Shown here piece by piece: positions 25,827 through 33,316 of a DNA stretch of 64,000 bases. The stretch spans positions 1 to 64,000 of the forward strand of contig JBQTIB010000074.1 of NCBI GenBank assembly GCA_052389435.1, in the 5' to 3' direction. Every line of letters starts with the position of its first letter. The stretch's first letter is position 1. The stretch is from JBQTKD01 sp052389435. GTDB lineage: Bacteria; Actinomycetota; Actinomycetes; Sporichthyales; Sporichthyaceae. The translations under genes and the position numbers were made by a program. The notes below the pieces were generated by a model, which was given only the letters and a program-made list of their open reading frames with translations, was not told where the DNA came from and made no database searches.

Positions 25827-26246
25827 TGAACCCCCCAGTTCGGTTCGCCTCGATTCTCTCCGCCGATTCCCGTCGGCGCCTCCCATAGCTCCGCCGATTG
25901 CTCCGCCCGAGTGAACTCGCTCGGGTGTCTTGGCAGCCGGCACACCCGGGAAGCGTCCAGGAATCCTTGGTCTCGAATCGGTCGATAGCGCACCACACGG
26001 ACACGGCGACTTCGCGTCCAAAGCTGGTCGAATGCGGTGCAATCGGAATTTCCTAGACCCCCAAAGCAGACAATTGCGTCCCGTACCACCAGATCAGCCC
26101 AAGCGCGGAACATGTCGGATACGCAGCAGCCTTCCTGTGCTCTGGAGTCACGGATCGGTGCGGTTGTAAGGCCCATCGACCGTCTTTAGCGTCAACGGCG
26201 GTTGGCCTTACGAGCTCCCATTTCGTAGCGGGGGAAGGAATTTGCG
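25827..26246. promoter_or_regulatory. 420-bp intergenic region with a leader hairpin
   Basis: A gene-free stretch between divergent genes. Near the right end, GTAAGGCC (26166-26173) and GGCCTTAC (26204-26211) form a perfect 8-bp stem that extends imperfectly inward (ATCGACCGT with ACGGCGGTT). It lies just before the GGGGAAGGAA ribosome site of the gene at 26247 and could control its translation or stabilise the message. The segment 26015-26070 is AT-richer and may hold promoters. No known riboswitch class was recognised. Confidence 0.45.
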
Positions 26247-26963
26247 ATGATGAAGATTCAACGGGGCGCAGCAACTGGCGCGGTCCTTCTTGGCGCTGTC
26301 TCTCTGGTGGGCATCGGGCTGGCCTCGCCGGCGTCGGCAGCGCCCTACACCTGTCAGATCGAGGTCGGCGTCGTCCTCGGCGGCGACGTGCGACAGGTCA
26401 ACGTGGTCGTCAACTGCGCGATCCCCGGCGAACTCGTGGCGATCAGCGTCATCACGAGCCTGTCCGACGGACCGATCGCCGCCGCGCAGACCCGGCAGGT
26501 CGCGACCCTGCGCGCAGACGCCAAGGGCGTGGCCCGCGGAACGGTGGACCTGCCGTCGAACTCCTCCTGCCAGACCCGCATCAAGGCGGAGGGGCAGAAG
26601 AGCAAGCGCGTCGCGTACACCGACATCTACGTCGAGCCCTGCGACTCCCAGAACCCGACGGCCTCCGCTGCCGAGGTCCGCAGCGGCGAGCGCAGCATCA
26701 CCCTCGACCCGGCGAGCATCGCCCCCGCCCCCGAGCAGGGTTCGCTGCTCGACGCGACCGGCATCGTGTCCCGGCCGGGTGTCGCGGCTCCGGCCGCGAG
26801 CGACCAGCAGCAGGTCAAGCTGCTGTCCTCGGAGATCCCTGCCGGTCCGACCGGTGGCCCGATCAGTTCCACGGCCGCCGCCACCGGTTTCGGCCTGGTG
26901 TTCGCGGCCGCCGCCGCGGGCGTGGTGATCTCCCGCCGCCGCGAGGGTCGGAACAACTTCTAG
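26247..26963 (+). CDS. Secreted protein with C-terminal membrane anchor
   Basis: A 238-residue exported protein. A signal peptide occupies residues 1-32 (GAVLLGAVSLVGIGL, cleavage near ASPASAA-PY). The mature part has four cysteines and beta-rich sequence. The C-terminus has a hydrophobic segment (GFGLVFAAAAAGVVI) followed by RRREGRNNF, like a sortase substrate, but the LPXTG motif is not seen, so it may simply be tail-anchored. ATG 26247 follows GGGGAAGGAA, and a strong terminator follows at 27005. Together with the LPXTG protein downstream it probably decorates the cell surface. No homologue was recognised. Confidence 0.8.
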   Translation: MMKIQRGAATGAVLLGAVSLVGIGLASPASAAPYTCQIEVGVVLGGDVRQVNVVVNCAIPGELVAISVITSLSDGPIAAAQTRQVATLRADAKGVARGTVDLPSNSSCQTRIKAEGQKSKRVAYTDIYVEPCDSQNPTASAAEVRSGERSITLDPASIAPAPEQGSLLDATGIVSRPGVAAPAASDQQQVKLLSSEIPAGPTGGPISSTAAATGFGLVFAAAAAGVVISRRREGRNNF

Positions 26964-27004
26964 CTCCGGTGCTCCGAATGCCCCCGGCGGGGCGATAGGC
27001 CCGG

Positions 27005-27056
27005 GACGGCCCGGTCGGCGCGTGAACAACGCCGATCGGGCCGTCGCGTTTTTCTC
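27005..27056 (+). terminator. Strong rho-independent terminator
   Basis: GACGGCCCGGTCGGCG (27005-27020) and CGCCGATCGGGCCGTC (27030-27045) form a 16-bp stem with one mismatch around CGTGAACAA. GCGTTTTTC follows. It ends the gene at 26247-26963. Confidence 0.88.
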
Positions 27057-27074
27057 GGCCTCCGGATAGCAATC

Positions 27075-27112
27075 CACATCGCGGACGTTCGCAGTTACGT
27101 CGTCGCGATGTG
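27075..27112. promoter_or_regulatory. Inverted repeat upstream of the LPXTG gene
   Basis: CACATCGCG (27075-27083) and CGCGATGTG (27104-27112) are perfect 9-bp arms with a 20-base spacer, placed about 95 bp before the gene. It may be an operator or a hairpin. The gap from 27057 to 27206 otherwise holds only the presumed promoter. Confidence 0.4.
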
Positions 27113-27206
27113 TGTTGTTCGCGTCTAGGAGTGGATCTTTCGACTGCCTATCGTTGCGGATACGCGTTCACCCATTCGGACGCGTTCTGTTGCGGGGGTG
27201 AGTCGG

Positions 27207-27734
27207 TTGCAGATTCGACGAGCGGTAGCCACTGTGGGCGCCGCGTTGGCGACGAGTTCGGTGCTTGCATTGGCGGCACCGGCGGCAGAGGCGGCGGAGG
27301 CGCGGCGCTGTTCGCCGTGGCCGTACGTTCCATGCGTTCCCGATCGGCCGGATCGACCGGATCGGCCCGACTACGGGGACGAGTACGAGGAATACGAGGA
27401 GTTCGAAGAGGAGTACTCCGAGTTCGAGGAGTACGAACGCGAGCGTCGCGGTTCCGACCGTGCCTCTCGTGGGAACTCCACGCACCGGTCCGAGGTGGTC
27501 GTCGGTCGCCCCGCGAACCCGCCGCGGCGCGTGCTCGCCGCGCCGGTCGCCCCGCCGCGGGTGGCAGCACCGCGAACGACGGTGCCGCGAACGACGGTCC
27601 CGCCGGAGACCGCACTCCCGAAGACCGGCACCGAGGTCGGCGGACTGGCCCTGCTCGGCACCGCCCTGGTCGGCGGCGGGGTTCTACTCGCGGCGCAGCG
27701 GCGCAGGACCCGGCGCTACCGGTACCACTACTGA
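27207..27734 (+). CDS. LPXTG cell-wall-anchored surface protein (sortase substrate)
   Basis: A roughly 175-residue surface protein. A signal peptide (ATVGAALATSSVLALAAPAAEA) is followed by a Pro-rich PDRPDRPDRPD stretch, then an acidic Glu/Tyr-rich block (DEYEEYEEFEEEYSEFEEYE), then a Pro/Thr-rich stalk. The C-terminus is a complete sortase signal: LPKTG, a hydrophobic segment (GLALLGTALVGGGVLLAA) and a basic tail (QRRRTRRYRYHY). TTG 27207 is preferred because GGGGGTGA stands upstream; GTG 27198 is the alternative. No sortase gene is in the window. The Tyr/Glu block could bind cations or be modified. A hairpin without a T-tract follows at 27743. Confidence 0.85.
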   Translation: MQIRRAVATVGAALATSSVLALAAPAAEAAEARRCSPWPYVPCVPDRPDRPDRPDYGDEYEEYEEFEEEYSEFEEYERERRGSDRASRGNSTHRSEVVVGRPANPPRRVLAAPVAPPRVAAPRTTVPRTTVPPETALPKTGTEVGGLALLGTALVGGGVLLAAQRRRTRRYRYHY

Positions 27735-27742
27735 CTCGGCCG

Positions 27743-27769
27743 CCGGCCGGGAAACCCCCTCCCGGCCGG
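27743..27769 (+). terminator. Hairpin after the LPXTG gene
   Basis: CCGGCCGGG (27743-27751) and CCCGGCCGG (27761-27769) form a perfect 9-bp stem around AAACCCCCT, 8 bases after the stop codon. It lacks a T-tract, as is common in high-GC genomes. Confidence 0.6.
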
Positions 27770-27816
27770 TGGTCGACTGCTCGCGGGCGAGCACGGTTTA
27801 CATCTCCGCGCCAAGG

Positions 27817-27960
27817 CCTGCGCTCATGGATGACCTCGGGACCACCCGCAGCCACGAATCTGCCGCCGCCGGTGGGCCTGCGCTCATGGATGACCGCGGG
27901 ACCACCCGCAGCCACGAATTTGCCGCCGCCGGTGGACCTGCGCTCATGGATGAGCACCGG
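27817..27960. repeat. Array A: three palindromic repeats, 60-bp period, TCATGGATGA core
   Basis: Two full 60-bp units (27817-27876 and 27877-27936) and a partial third each carry TCATGGATGA, at 27824, 27884 and 27944. The core is flanked by GGTGG-CC-GCG on the left and CGC-GG-CCACC on the right, making palindromes of about 34 bp. Four more copies lie beyond the AbiEi-like gene (array B). The two arrays flank that gene and are absent elsewhere in the window. Confidence 0.88.
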
Positions 27961-27997
27961 CCCGCGGGCACCCTCCGCCGAAGAATATGACGGGAAG

Positions 27998-28966
27998 TCA
28001 GCTCGCTCGATTCGCGCGGCGCTCGGCCCTGGCCAGCGCGGGAAGCAGGATCGCGCCCAGGCGATTCGCGTCGATCGCGTCGCGATAGCCCCACCGCACG
28101 AGCTCGCCGCGCCTCTGCAGAACGCGTCGCTCGCGGGCCTTCTCGTCACCGATTGCCCGCAGGGTCGCTTGCCGATCCGAACCCTCGGGCGGCAGGTACT
28201 TCTCCAGGCCGTCCGACTCGCCGGCGAGGTCGAGCTCCGGCCACCAGTCGAAGTCGAGGTGGATCTCCCGGCCGTCGACGACGATCACCGACTGGCATCG
28301 CGGCATGGAAATTCCCAGCTCGCGCATGCTCGCCCGCGACAGGGACTCGAGCACCGATTGCGTTGCCGGGTCGGCGAATCCGAAGACCTCGCGGGCGCCC
28401 CGGACGCCCGGACGCCCGGCCCAGGACTCGAGCACTGCTTCCAGCGCATCGGCCGTCGTCAGCCCACGGCGGTAGGCGGACTCGGTAGCGACCAGGGCAT
28501 CCGCGAACGGAAGGCCTGCGGCCAGATCGAGCAGAGTCCGGGCGACGGTGGTGACCCGAACGCCGTGCCGCACTTCCACGTGGTCGACAGGGAGGTAGGC
28601 GCCGCGGAGGTAGTAGTCGTTTTTGTGAGTCCCGGAGACGCCGGGGTCACCGGTGCAGACCACCAAGTCCGGGCCCGGGGCCTTGAGCATCTCCAGACCG
28701 TGAATGCGGGCGGCCGACGTGCCGGCGGCGGCGGCGATGTGCTTCCGCTCCAGGGCGCAGATCAAGCACCGCACCTCCAGCGCGTGCAGCTTCTGCGGAT
28801 CCGCCGAGGCCCGCCGATACGCCGGTCCGGTGACGAAGACTTTCCTCCGCATGCGGACGAGGTCGCCACTGCGCAGCGCGCGCCGGATGTCGTCGCGGTC
28901 GCATCCGTCCGCGACGAGTTGCGCGTGCGTGATCGGTTCGTCGCCGTAGGGGTCCAGAAGGGTCAT
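27998..28966 (-). CDS. Orphan AbiEi-like protein with C-terminal nuclease-like region
   Basis: About 322 residues from ATG 28966 (MTLLDPYGDEPITHAQLVAD). The N-terminal half is an AbiEi-type winged-helix region: DIRRALRSGDLVRMRRKVFV, then AAAAGTSAARIHGL and TTVARTLLDLAAG. The C-terminal part resembles the DUF559/Vsr fold in shape (HLDFDWWPELDLAGESDG, then KARERRVLQRRGE), though with a weaker motif. No partner toxin gene is adjacent. It interrupts the exopolysaccharide locus and is bracketed by two arrays of palindromic repeats. It is a distant paralogue of the protein at 2131-3000. Its function is unknown; acquisition as an independent unit is possible. Confidence 0.75.
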   Translation of the reverse strand: MTLLDPYGDEPITHAQLVADGCDRDDIRRALRSGDLVRMRRKVFVTGPAYRRASADPQKLHALEVRCLICALERKHIAAAAGTSAARIHGLEMLKAPGPDLVVCTGDPGVSGTHKNDYYLRGAYLPVDHVEVRHGVRVTTVARTLLDLAAGLPFADALVATESAYRRGLTTADALEAVLESWAGRPGVRGAREVFGFADPATQSVLESLSRASMRELGISMPRCQSVIVVDGREIHLDFDWWPELDLAGESDGLEKYLPPEGSDRQATLRAIGDEKARERRVLQRRGELVRWGYRDAIDANRLGAILLPALARAERRANRAS

Positions 28967-29026
28967 GGCGCCGGATGGTGCCGGCCCCCGCCGACAGTTT
29001 CGGTTCGGGCGCACTCCGCGCGGCGC

Positions 29027-29222
29027 CCGCGGCGCTCATGGATGAGCTCGGGCCCATTTCTGAGCCCGGATTGTCCTGTTTCGTCGGGCCTGCCGTCATG
29101 GATGAGCGCAGGCCGGTGCGCGCAGCGGTCTGTCGTTCGCTCATGGATGACCGCAGGCCCACCACCGTGTCCCATATGTCCCGTTCGCGTGGGACTGTGG
29201 TCATGGATGAGCTGGGGGCCAA
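29027..29222. repeat. Array B: four palindromic repeats with TCATGGATGA core
   Basis: Copies of TCATGGATGA lie at 29036, 29096, 29141 and 29201, with spacings of 60, 45 and 60 bp. The best copy (29087-29116) has GGCCTGC and GCAGGCC arms. They belong to the same family as array A at 27817-27960. All seven copies of both arrays are in the same triplet phase, and the spacers differ in sequence. Confidence 0.85.
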
Positions 29223-29247
29223 CCCGGGCCGAGAGAGTGACGGTGCG

Positions 29248-30111
29248 TCAGTCCAGGACGATGCCCTGGCGGGGGACGAAGCCGAGGAGGTCGGCGGCGC
29301 GGGAGATGTCGGCCCAGCTGTAGCTCGGGCGGTCCTCGCCGCCGGGCCGGACGTAGGCCAGTCGCAGGCCGCGGCTCTCGAGTTCGGCGACGAGGTCTGC
29401 CGTGCTGCGGGCGACGCCGGAGCCGACGTTCGCGATCTCGTGCGTGCCGGCGACCCCCGGCACGCCGGTGGCGACGACCAACGCGCGGGCGACCTCGTCC
29501 GCGTGCAGGTAGTCCCGGTAGAAGTTGTGCCAGCCCGTCAGCGGCACGGGCTGCGCCGGGATGGAGCGCGTCAGGCGTTCGCAGAGCGAGGCGTCCATGC
29601 CCGGCCCGTACACGTTGAAGATGCGCAGCGTCGTGAACGCCGTGTCCGAGGTCGGCGCCACCCGGGTCAACGTCTCCTCGGCGGCGAGCTTGGTGCGTCC
29701 GTAGACCGAACCCGGAGCGACGTTCTCCTCCTCCTTCGTCGGCGCAAGGGTCTTCTGGTCGTAGACGGCGGAAGTGGAGGAGAACACGAACCGCTCGACT
29801 CCGTGCGCGGCGGCTGCGAGCGCGAGGTCGGCGGTGAAGCGGACGTTGCGGTCCCAGGCCTCCTCGGCACGATGCTCGCAGCCGCCTCCCGCGAGACCGG
29901 CCAGATGGACGATCGCCGTCGGGTGAACGGCCCCGACGAGCCGTTCGAGCGCGCTCGGATCGGCGCGGAGGTCGGCGGAGAGCACGCGCACGCCCGGCCG
30001 CGGCGCCAGCGGACGGGAGTCGACCGCGACGACCTCGACGCACTCGCGGGCCAACTGCTCGACGACCCGCGCGCCGATCCGCCCGGCTGCGCCGGTCACC
30101 AGAATTCTCAT
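29248..30111 (-). CDS. NAD-dependent epimerase/dehydratase (nucleotide-sugar SDR)
   Basis: A 287-residue extended short-chain dehydrogenase. The Rossmann motif is MRILVTGAAGRIGARVV, the catalytic pair is YGRTK (YxxxK) with FSSTSAVY before it, and FNVYGPGM follows. It may reduce or epimerise the 4-keto sugar made by the dehydratase at 41915-43069, giving for example a QuiNAc- or FucNAc-type donor for the sugar transferase at 30179. That pairing is inferred from the locus. ATG 30111 is chosen because the Rossmann motif begins there; the frame is open upstream. It is 67 bp downstream of the sugar transferase stop and is the last gene of the minus-strand run. Confidence 0.85.
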   Translation of the reverse strand: MRILVTGAAGRIGARVVEQLARECVEVVAVDSRPLAPRPGVRVLSADLRADPSALERLVGAVHPTAIVHLAGLAGGGCEHRAEEAWDRNVRFTADLALAAAAHGVERFVFSSTSAVYDQKTLAPTKEEENVAPGSVYGRTKLAAEETLTRVAPTSDTAFTTLRIFNVYGPGMDASLCERLTRSIPAQPVPLTGWHNFYRDYLHADEVARALVVATGVPGVAGTHEIANVGSGVARSTADLVAELESRGLRLAYVRPGGEDRPSYSWADISRAADLLGFVPRQGIVLD

Positions 30112-30178
30112 CTGGCGTCCTTCGCCGGCTGGGCGAGCATCGACGCGCCACCGCACGGCGATTCGCGCGCACACTCCC

Positions 30179-30847
30179 TCACTGGTGCGCCTGCTGTCGG
30201 CCGCGATCCTGGGCCGGGATGCGCCCCTCGGCCGCTGCGAGCCGTTCCTGCTCGGCGAGGGCCTCGAAGGTCGGGTTGACCCCGCCCTCGCCGACGACGT
30301 TGCGCGGCATCAGCACGCACAGCACCGTAGCGCCGACGATCCGCAGATCGAGGTGCCAGGAACGGTTCTCGATGTACCAGAGGTCGTGCTCGATGCGCTG
30401 CGGGAGGGTGAAGGTGTTCCGGCCGCGCACCTGCGCCCAACCGGTCAGGCCCGGCCGGATCGCGAGGCGACCGAGCTGACGGTCGGTGTAGTGCGGAATG
30501 TGCTCGGGCAGTGCAGGCCGCGGGCCGATGAACCCCATGTCCCCGCGGGCGATGTTCACGAACTGCGGGAGCTCGTCGAGGCTGAACAGTCGCAGGATGC
30601 TGCCCGTGCGGGTTTTGCGCTCGTAGTCGGGCTGGCCGAGGTAGGCGGGCGGACGCATCGTGCGGAACTTGACGATGGAGAACTCGCGTCCGTCGATCCC
30701 GACGCGCTGCTGCCGGAAGATCACCGGGCGGCCCATGCTCAGGGCGATCGCAGCCGCGACGACCAGCATGACCGGGGCGGCCAGAACGAGCAGGACACTG
30801 GCCACGGTCGCGTCCACGACACGACGGCCCTCGGGTCGGCGCATCAT
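30179..30847 (-). CDS. Polyprenyl-phosphate sugar-phosphate transferase (initiating transferase)
   Basis: A 222-residue bacterial sugar transferase that starts repeat-unit assembly by moving a sugar-1-phosphate to undecaprenyl phosphate. It has the single N-terminal membrane helix of the short PglC-like type (VDATVASVLLVLAAPVMLVV), then the core motifs FSIVKFRTM, FSLDELPQFVNI and MGFIGPRP, and GLTGWAQVRGRN. The longer WbaP/WcaJ-type N-terminal membrane domain is absent. ATG 30847 overlaps the preceding glycosyltransferase stop (ATGA). Its likely donor is a UDP-N-acetyl-deoxyhexose made by genes at 29248 and 41915. Confidence 0.93.
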   Translation of the reverse strand: MMRRPEGRRVVDATVASVLLVLAAPVMLVVAAAIALSMGRPVIFRQQRVGIDGREFSIVKFRTMRPPAYLGQPDYERKTRTGSILRLFSLDELPQFVNIARGDMGFIGPRPALPEHIPHYTDRQLGRLAIRPGLTGWAQVRGRNTFTLPQRIEHDLWYIENRSWHLDLRIVGATVLCVLMPRNVVGEGGVNPTFEALAEQERLAAAEGRIPAQDRGRQQAHQ

Positions 30848-32082
30848 CGGGCTCCCTTTCGGAGGACGCAGGACAGCATTCGCTCGAGGTGATCGAGGCC
30901 GACGTCGGCGGTGAACTGCTCTTCGTAGGTCTTGCGCGCGATACGCCCCATGCGCTGAAGCTCGAAGGACGGCATGGTCGCCAGCGCGCGAATCGAAAGC
31001 GCGGCGAGCTGGACGTCCCCCGGCGGCACCGGCAGACCGGCGCCGGAGTTGCCGACGAGTGCCGCGACGTCGCCCGGCGCGTGCGCCAGAATCGGCCGAC
31101 CCGCGGCGAGGACGCCCTGAACCTTGCTGGGCATGGTCGCGCGCAGCAGCGGAGTGTCCTTGAGGGAGACGATCTGCACGTCGGCGGCCGCGAGGTAGCG
31201 GCCGATCTCCGCCTGCGGGACGGGGTCGTGGAAGTGGACGTTGGTCGCGCGTAGTTGCGCGGCGTGCGCGGCGAGGGCCTCGCGTTCGGTGCCGGAGCCG
31301 ACGAGGACGACGTTCGCCTGCGGGCACTGGGCGAAGGCGTCGATCAACGGACGCAGGCCCTGGACCTCGCCCATGTTCCCCGCGTACATGAACAGGCGCT
31401 TGCCGGCGGGCAGGCCGAGCGAAGCGCGGACGCTGTCGCTGGAGGAGACGTCCGGGTGCAGGTGGGCGTCGTCGATCCAGTTCGGCGTGTAGTGGATCTT
31501 CGCCGCGGGGACGCCGCGCTCGATCAGCACGCCGCGCATCGACGGCGAGATCACGCCGATGCCCGCCGCCCTGCGGTAGGTCCAGTCGCAGAACCTGTCC
31601 AGACCCGTGTGCATGGCCTGGGCCGCGCGGCCCTCGACGAAGCCGCTGTCGGTGACGCTGTCCGGCCAGAGGTCCTGGATCAGGTGGCAGACCGGGGCGC
31701 GGTTCGAGCGACCGGAGAGCAGCGCGGGCAGGACCGCGGTGGCGGGGCCGTAGTAGGTGAGCCAGACGTCGGGCCTGGGCAGCTTCGCCCGCCCGGCGAC
31801 GGTGGCCGATCCGGCCCAGCTGAAGTAGTTGGCCATCCGGCGCACCGCGTTGGCGTCGTGGCTGGCGTAGAGCGGGGCCCGGTGCACGGTCACCCGTTCG
31901 CCACGGACGTCCTTGCGGTAGCGCTGCAGCGGGTACCCCTCGTACAGGACGCCGTACGGGTAGTTCGGAAAACCCGTCAGGACGTCGACGTCGTGACCCC
32001 GCGAGGCCAGACCGTCCGCGATCTGGCCCGCCACGTGGCTGGGCTCTGGCGGAAACCACTGGGTGACGAATGCAACCCGCAA
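30844..32082 (-). CDS. GT4 glycosyltransferase, WbuB-like
   Basis: A 412-residue GT-B glycosyltransferase. The N-terminus VAFVTQWFPPEPSHVAGQIA and the donor-domain motif TMPSKVQGVLAAGRPILA are typical of the WbuB/WcaI group. WbuB moves L-FucNAc, and this locus makes UDP-L-FucNAc (fnlA/B/C-type genes at 37131-41918), so the same acceptor reaction is a good inference. It starts with TTG 32082, with a GGGGGG ribosome site that lies in one arm of a 12-bp inverted repeat (32088-32152). The pairing could hide the ribosome site. Confidence 0.88.
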   Translation of the reverse strand: MRVAFVTQWFPPEPSHVAGQIADGLASRGHDVDVLTGFPNYPYGVLYEGYPLQRYRKDVRGERVTVHRAPLYASHDANAVRRMANYFSWAGSATVAGRAKLPRPDVWLTYYGPATAVLPALLSGRSNRAPVCHLIQDLWPDSVTDSGFVEGRAAQAMHTGLDRFCDWTYRRAAGIGVISPSMRGVLIERGVPAAKIHYTPNWIDDAHLHPDVSSSDSVRASLGLPAGKRLFMYAGNMGEVQGLRPLIDAFAQCPQANVVLVGSGTEREALAAHAAQLRATNVHFHDPVPQAEIGRYLAAADVQIVSLKDTPLLRATMPSKVQGVLAAGRPILAHAPGDVAALVGNSGAGLPVPPGDVQLAALSIRALATMPSFELQRMGRIARKTYEEQFTADVGLDHLERMLSCVLRKGAR

Positions 32083-32260
32083 AGCGAACTCCCCCCGAAG
32101 TTGGCCTAGGTCAAGGCCAGCAGTTCTGGCTTGAAACTAGTTCGGGGGGAGTCGCCGATAAAGATGATTGCGCCAGCGGGGTTATTCGAATTGTTACCTA
32201 GGTCCGTTTTGTCCTTTACCTATTTTCCGGCGACCTCGGGAGCCGGAACTGCAGGCGCCG
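32083..32260 (-). promoter_or_regulatory. Leader of the WbuB-like gene with a ribosome-site-masking inverted repeat
   Basis: This 178-bp gap is unusually AT-rich at 32155-32225 and probably holds a promoter. ACTCCCCCCGAA (32088-32099) and TTCGGGGGGAGT (32141-32152) are perfect 12-bp arms; on the minus-strand transcript the second-made arm is the ribosome site itself. An inner TGGCC/GGCCA stem lies between. Such a leader could control the last three genes of the locus apart from the main operon. Confidence 0.5.
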
Positions 32261-33316
32261 CTAAACACTCGACTGCCCTGTTGCCAGCACCGCGACGGAG
32301 CCGCCGTACCGACGGGGAAGCGGGATGCGATCGTCGACCTTCGCGATGCGAAGTCCCGTAGCGGGAGTAATCTGATGCTTCGTCAGTTTCATTGCCGCCA
32401 GGGCGGCGTAGCGCAGGACCGGGCCGTGGTGGCGCAGTTCGAGGTCCGGGAATTCACCGGCTAGCGACGCCATTCGCTCGGTGTCGAGTGGACGACAGAA
32501 TGCATTCGCTTCGCGCTTCCCGATCACGCGAGTCCCGATGCCGTGCAGCGCCGTCCGCCACGGCTCGACGGCCGCGAGAACGCCACCGGGCGCGAGGACG
32601 CGATTGAACTCACTCGCGGCGTAGTGGGCGGTCATGTGGTGCAGGCAGCCGCCCGAGTACATGACGTCGATGGAGTCGCTCGCGAACGGCAACTGCTCGG
32701 CCACGGCGACGACTCCGACGAACCGATCCGCGACGCCGAAGCGCTCTGCGAGTCGTCGACCGAACTCGACCTCGGAGAGCATCGGGGTGACGAGCAGACC
32801 CTGCGCGGCGCCGGCGAGCAGGAACTTGACCGCATGCAGGCCCTTTCCGCCGAGCTGCAGGACCGAGCGATCGGCAACCGAACCGATGTGTTCCAGGCAG
32901 TCGAGCTGTGCGGCCGCGTCGTAGTTGCAGTCGAGCCAGTCCCGGCCGAGCGGGCCGGACATCGCAGACATCCGCGCGTGCAGCCGCTCGATGGCCTCCT
33001 CGTCGCCGGCGGTGCGGTTGTAGAACTCCATCTCGTCGTAGGCCTCGCCCCACCGCGGGTCGCGCAGGTCCGGCTGCGGCACGTCGGCCGTCAGCACCTC
33101 GGGGCCGAGCAGAATCGGGATGCCGTCGACGATCGCGTAGGCAGCGGCGTCGTCGCTGCGCAGCAGCACGCGGTCGGTGACGCCGAAGGGCGCGCCGAGG
33201 CGGGCCTGCAGGCCGCCGACGACCCAGTCCGCCTCGTCGGCGGACACCTCGCGCAGCGGCAGGTGGGTTTGCGGGCAGCGCAGATCCACGGTCGTACGGT
33301 CCTCGATGCTGGTCAT
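32261..33316 (-). CDS. Class I SAM-dependent methyltransferase
   Basis: A 351-residue methyltransferase. The N-terminus resembles a Trm112-like module (VDLRCPQTHLPLREV and an IVDGIPILLGPEV motif). The SAM-binding motif is VLQLGGKGLHAVKFLLAG near residue 150, followed by EQLPFASDSIDVMYSGGCLH and VLAPGGVLAAVEPW. It may methylate a sugar of the exopolysaccharide; the target is unknown. ATG 33316 overlaps the flippase stop by 4 bases, so it ends the long operon from 44661. An AT-rich gap separates it from the WbuB-like gene. Confidence 0.85.
   Translation of the reverse strand: MTSIEDRTTVDLRCPQTHLPLREVSADEADWVVGGLQARLGAPFGVTDRVLLRSDDAAAYAIVDGIPILLGPEVLTADVPQPDLRDPRWGEAYDEMEFYNRTAGDEEAIERLHARMSAMSGPLGRDWLDCNYDAAAQLDCLEHIGSVADRSVLQLGGKGLHAVKFLLAGAAQGLLVTPMLSEVEFGRRLAERFGVADRFVGVVAVAEQLPFASDSIDVMYSGGCLHHMTAHYAASEFNRVLAPGGVLAAVEPWRTALHGIGTRVIGKREANAFCRPLDTERMASLAGEFPDLELRHHGPVLRYAALAAMKLTKHQITPATGLRIAKVDDRIPLPRRYGGSVAVLATGQSSV

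Noticed and set aside
25827..26246. ydaO-type c-di-AMP riboswitch upstream of the secreted protein gene
   Set aside because: Only a simple hairpin next to the ribosome site could be drawn; the conserved riboswitch core was not found by eye.
27110..29323. 737-codon plus-strand frame crossing both TCATGGATGA arrays, with a repeated GLRSWM peptide
   Set aside because: All seven repeats are in phase, which is curious, but the frame overlaps the LPXTG gene in another frame and runs antisense to the AbiEi-like gene, and it has no recognisable domain.
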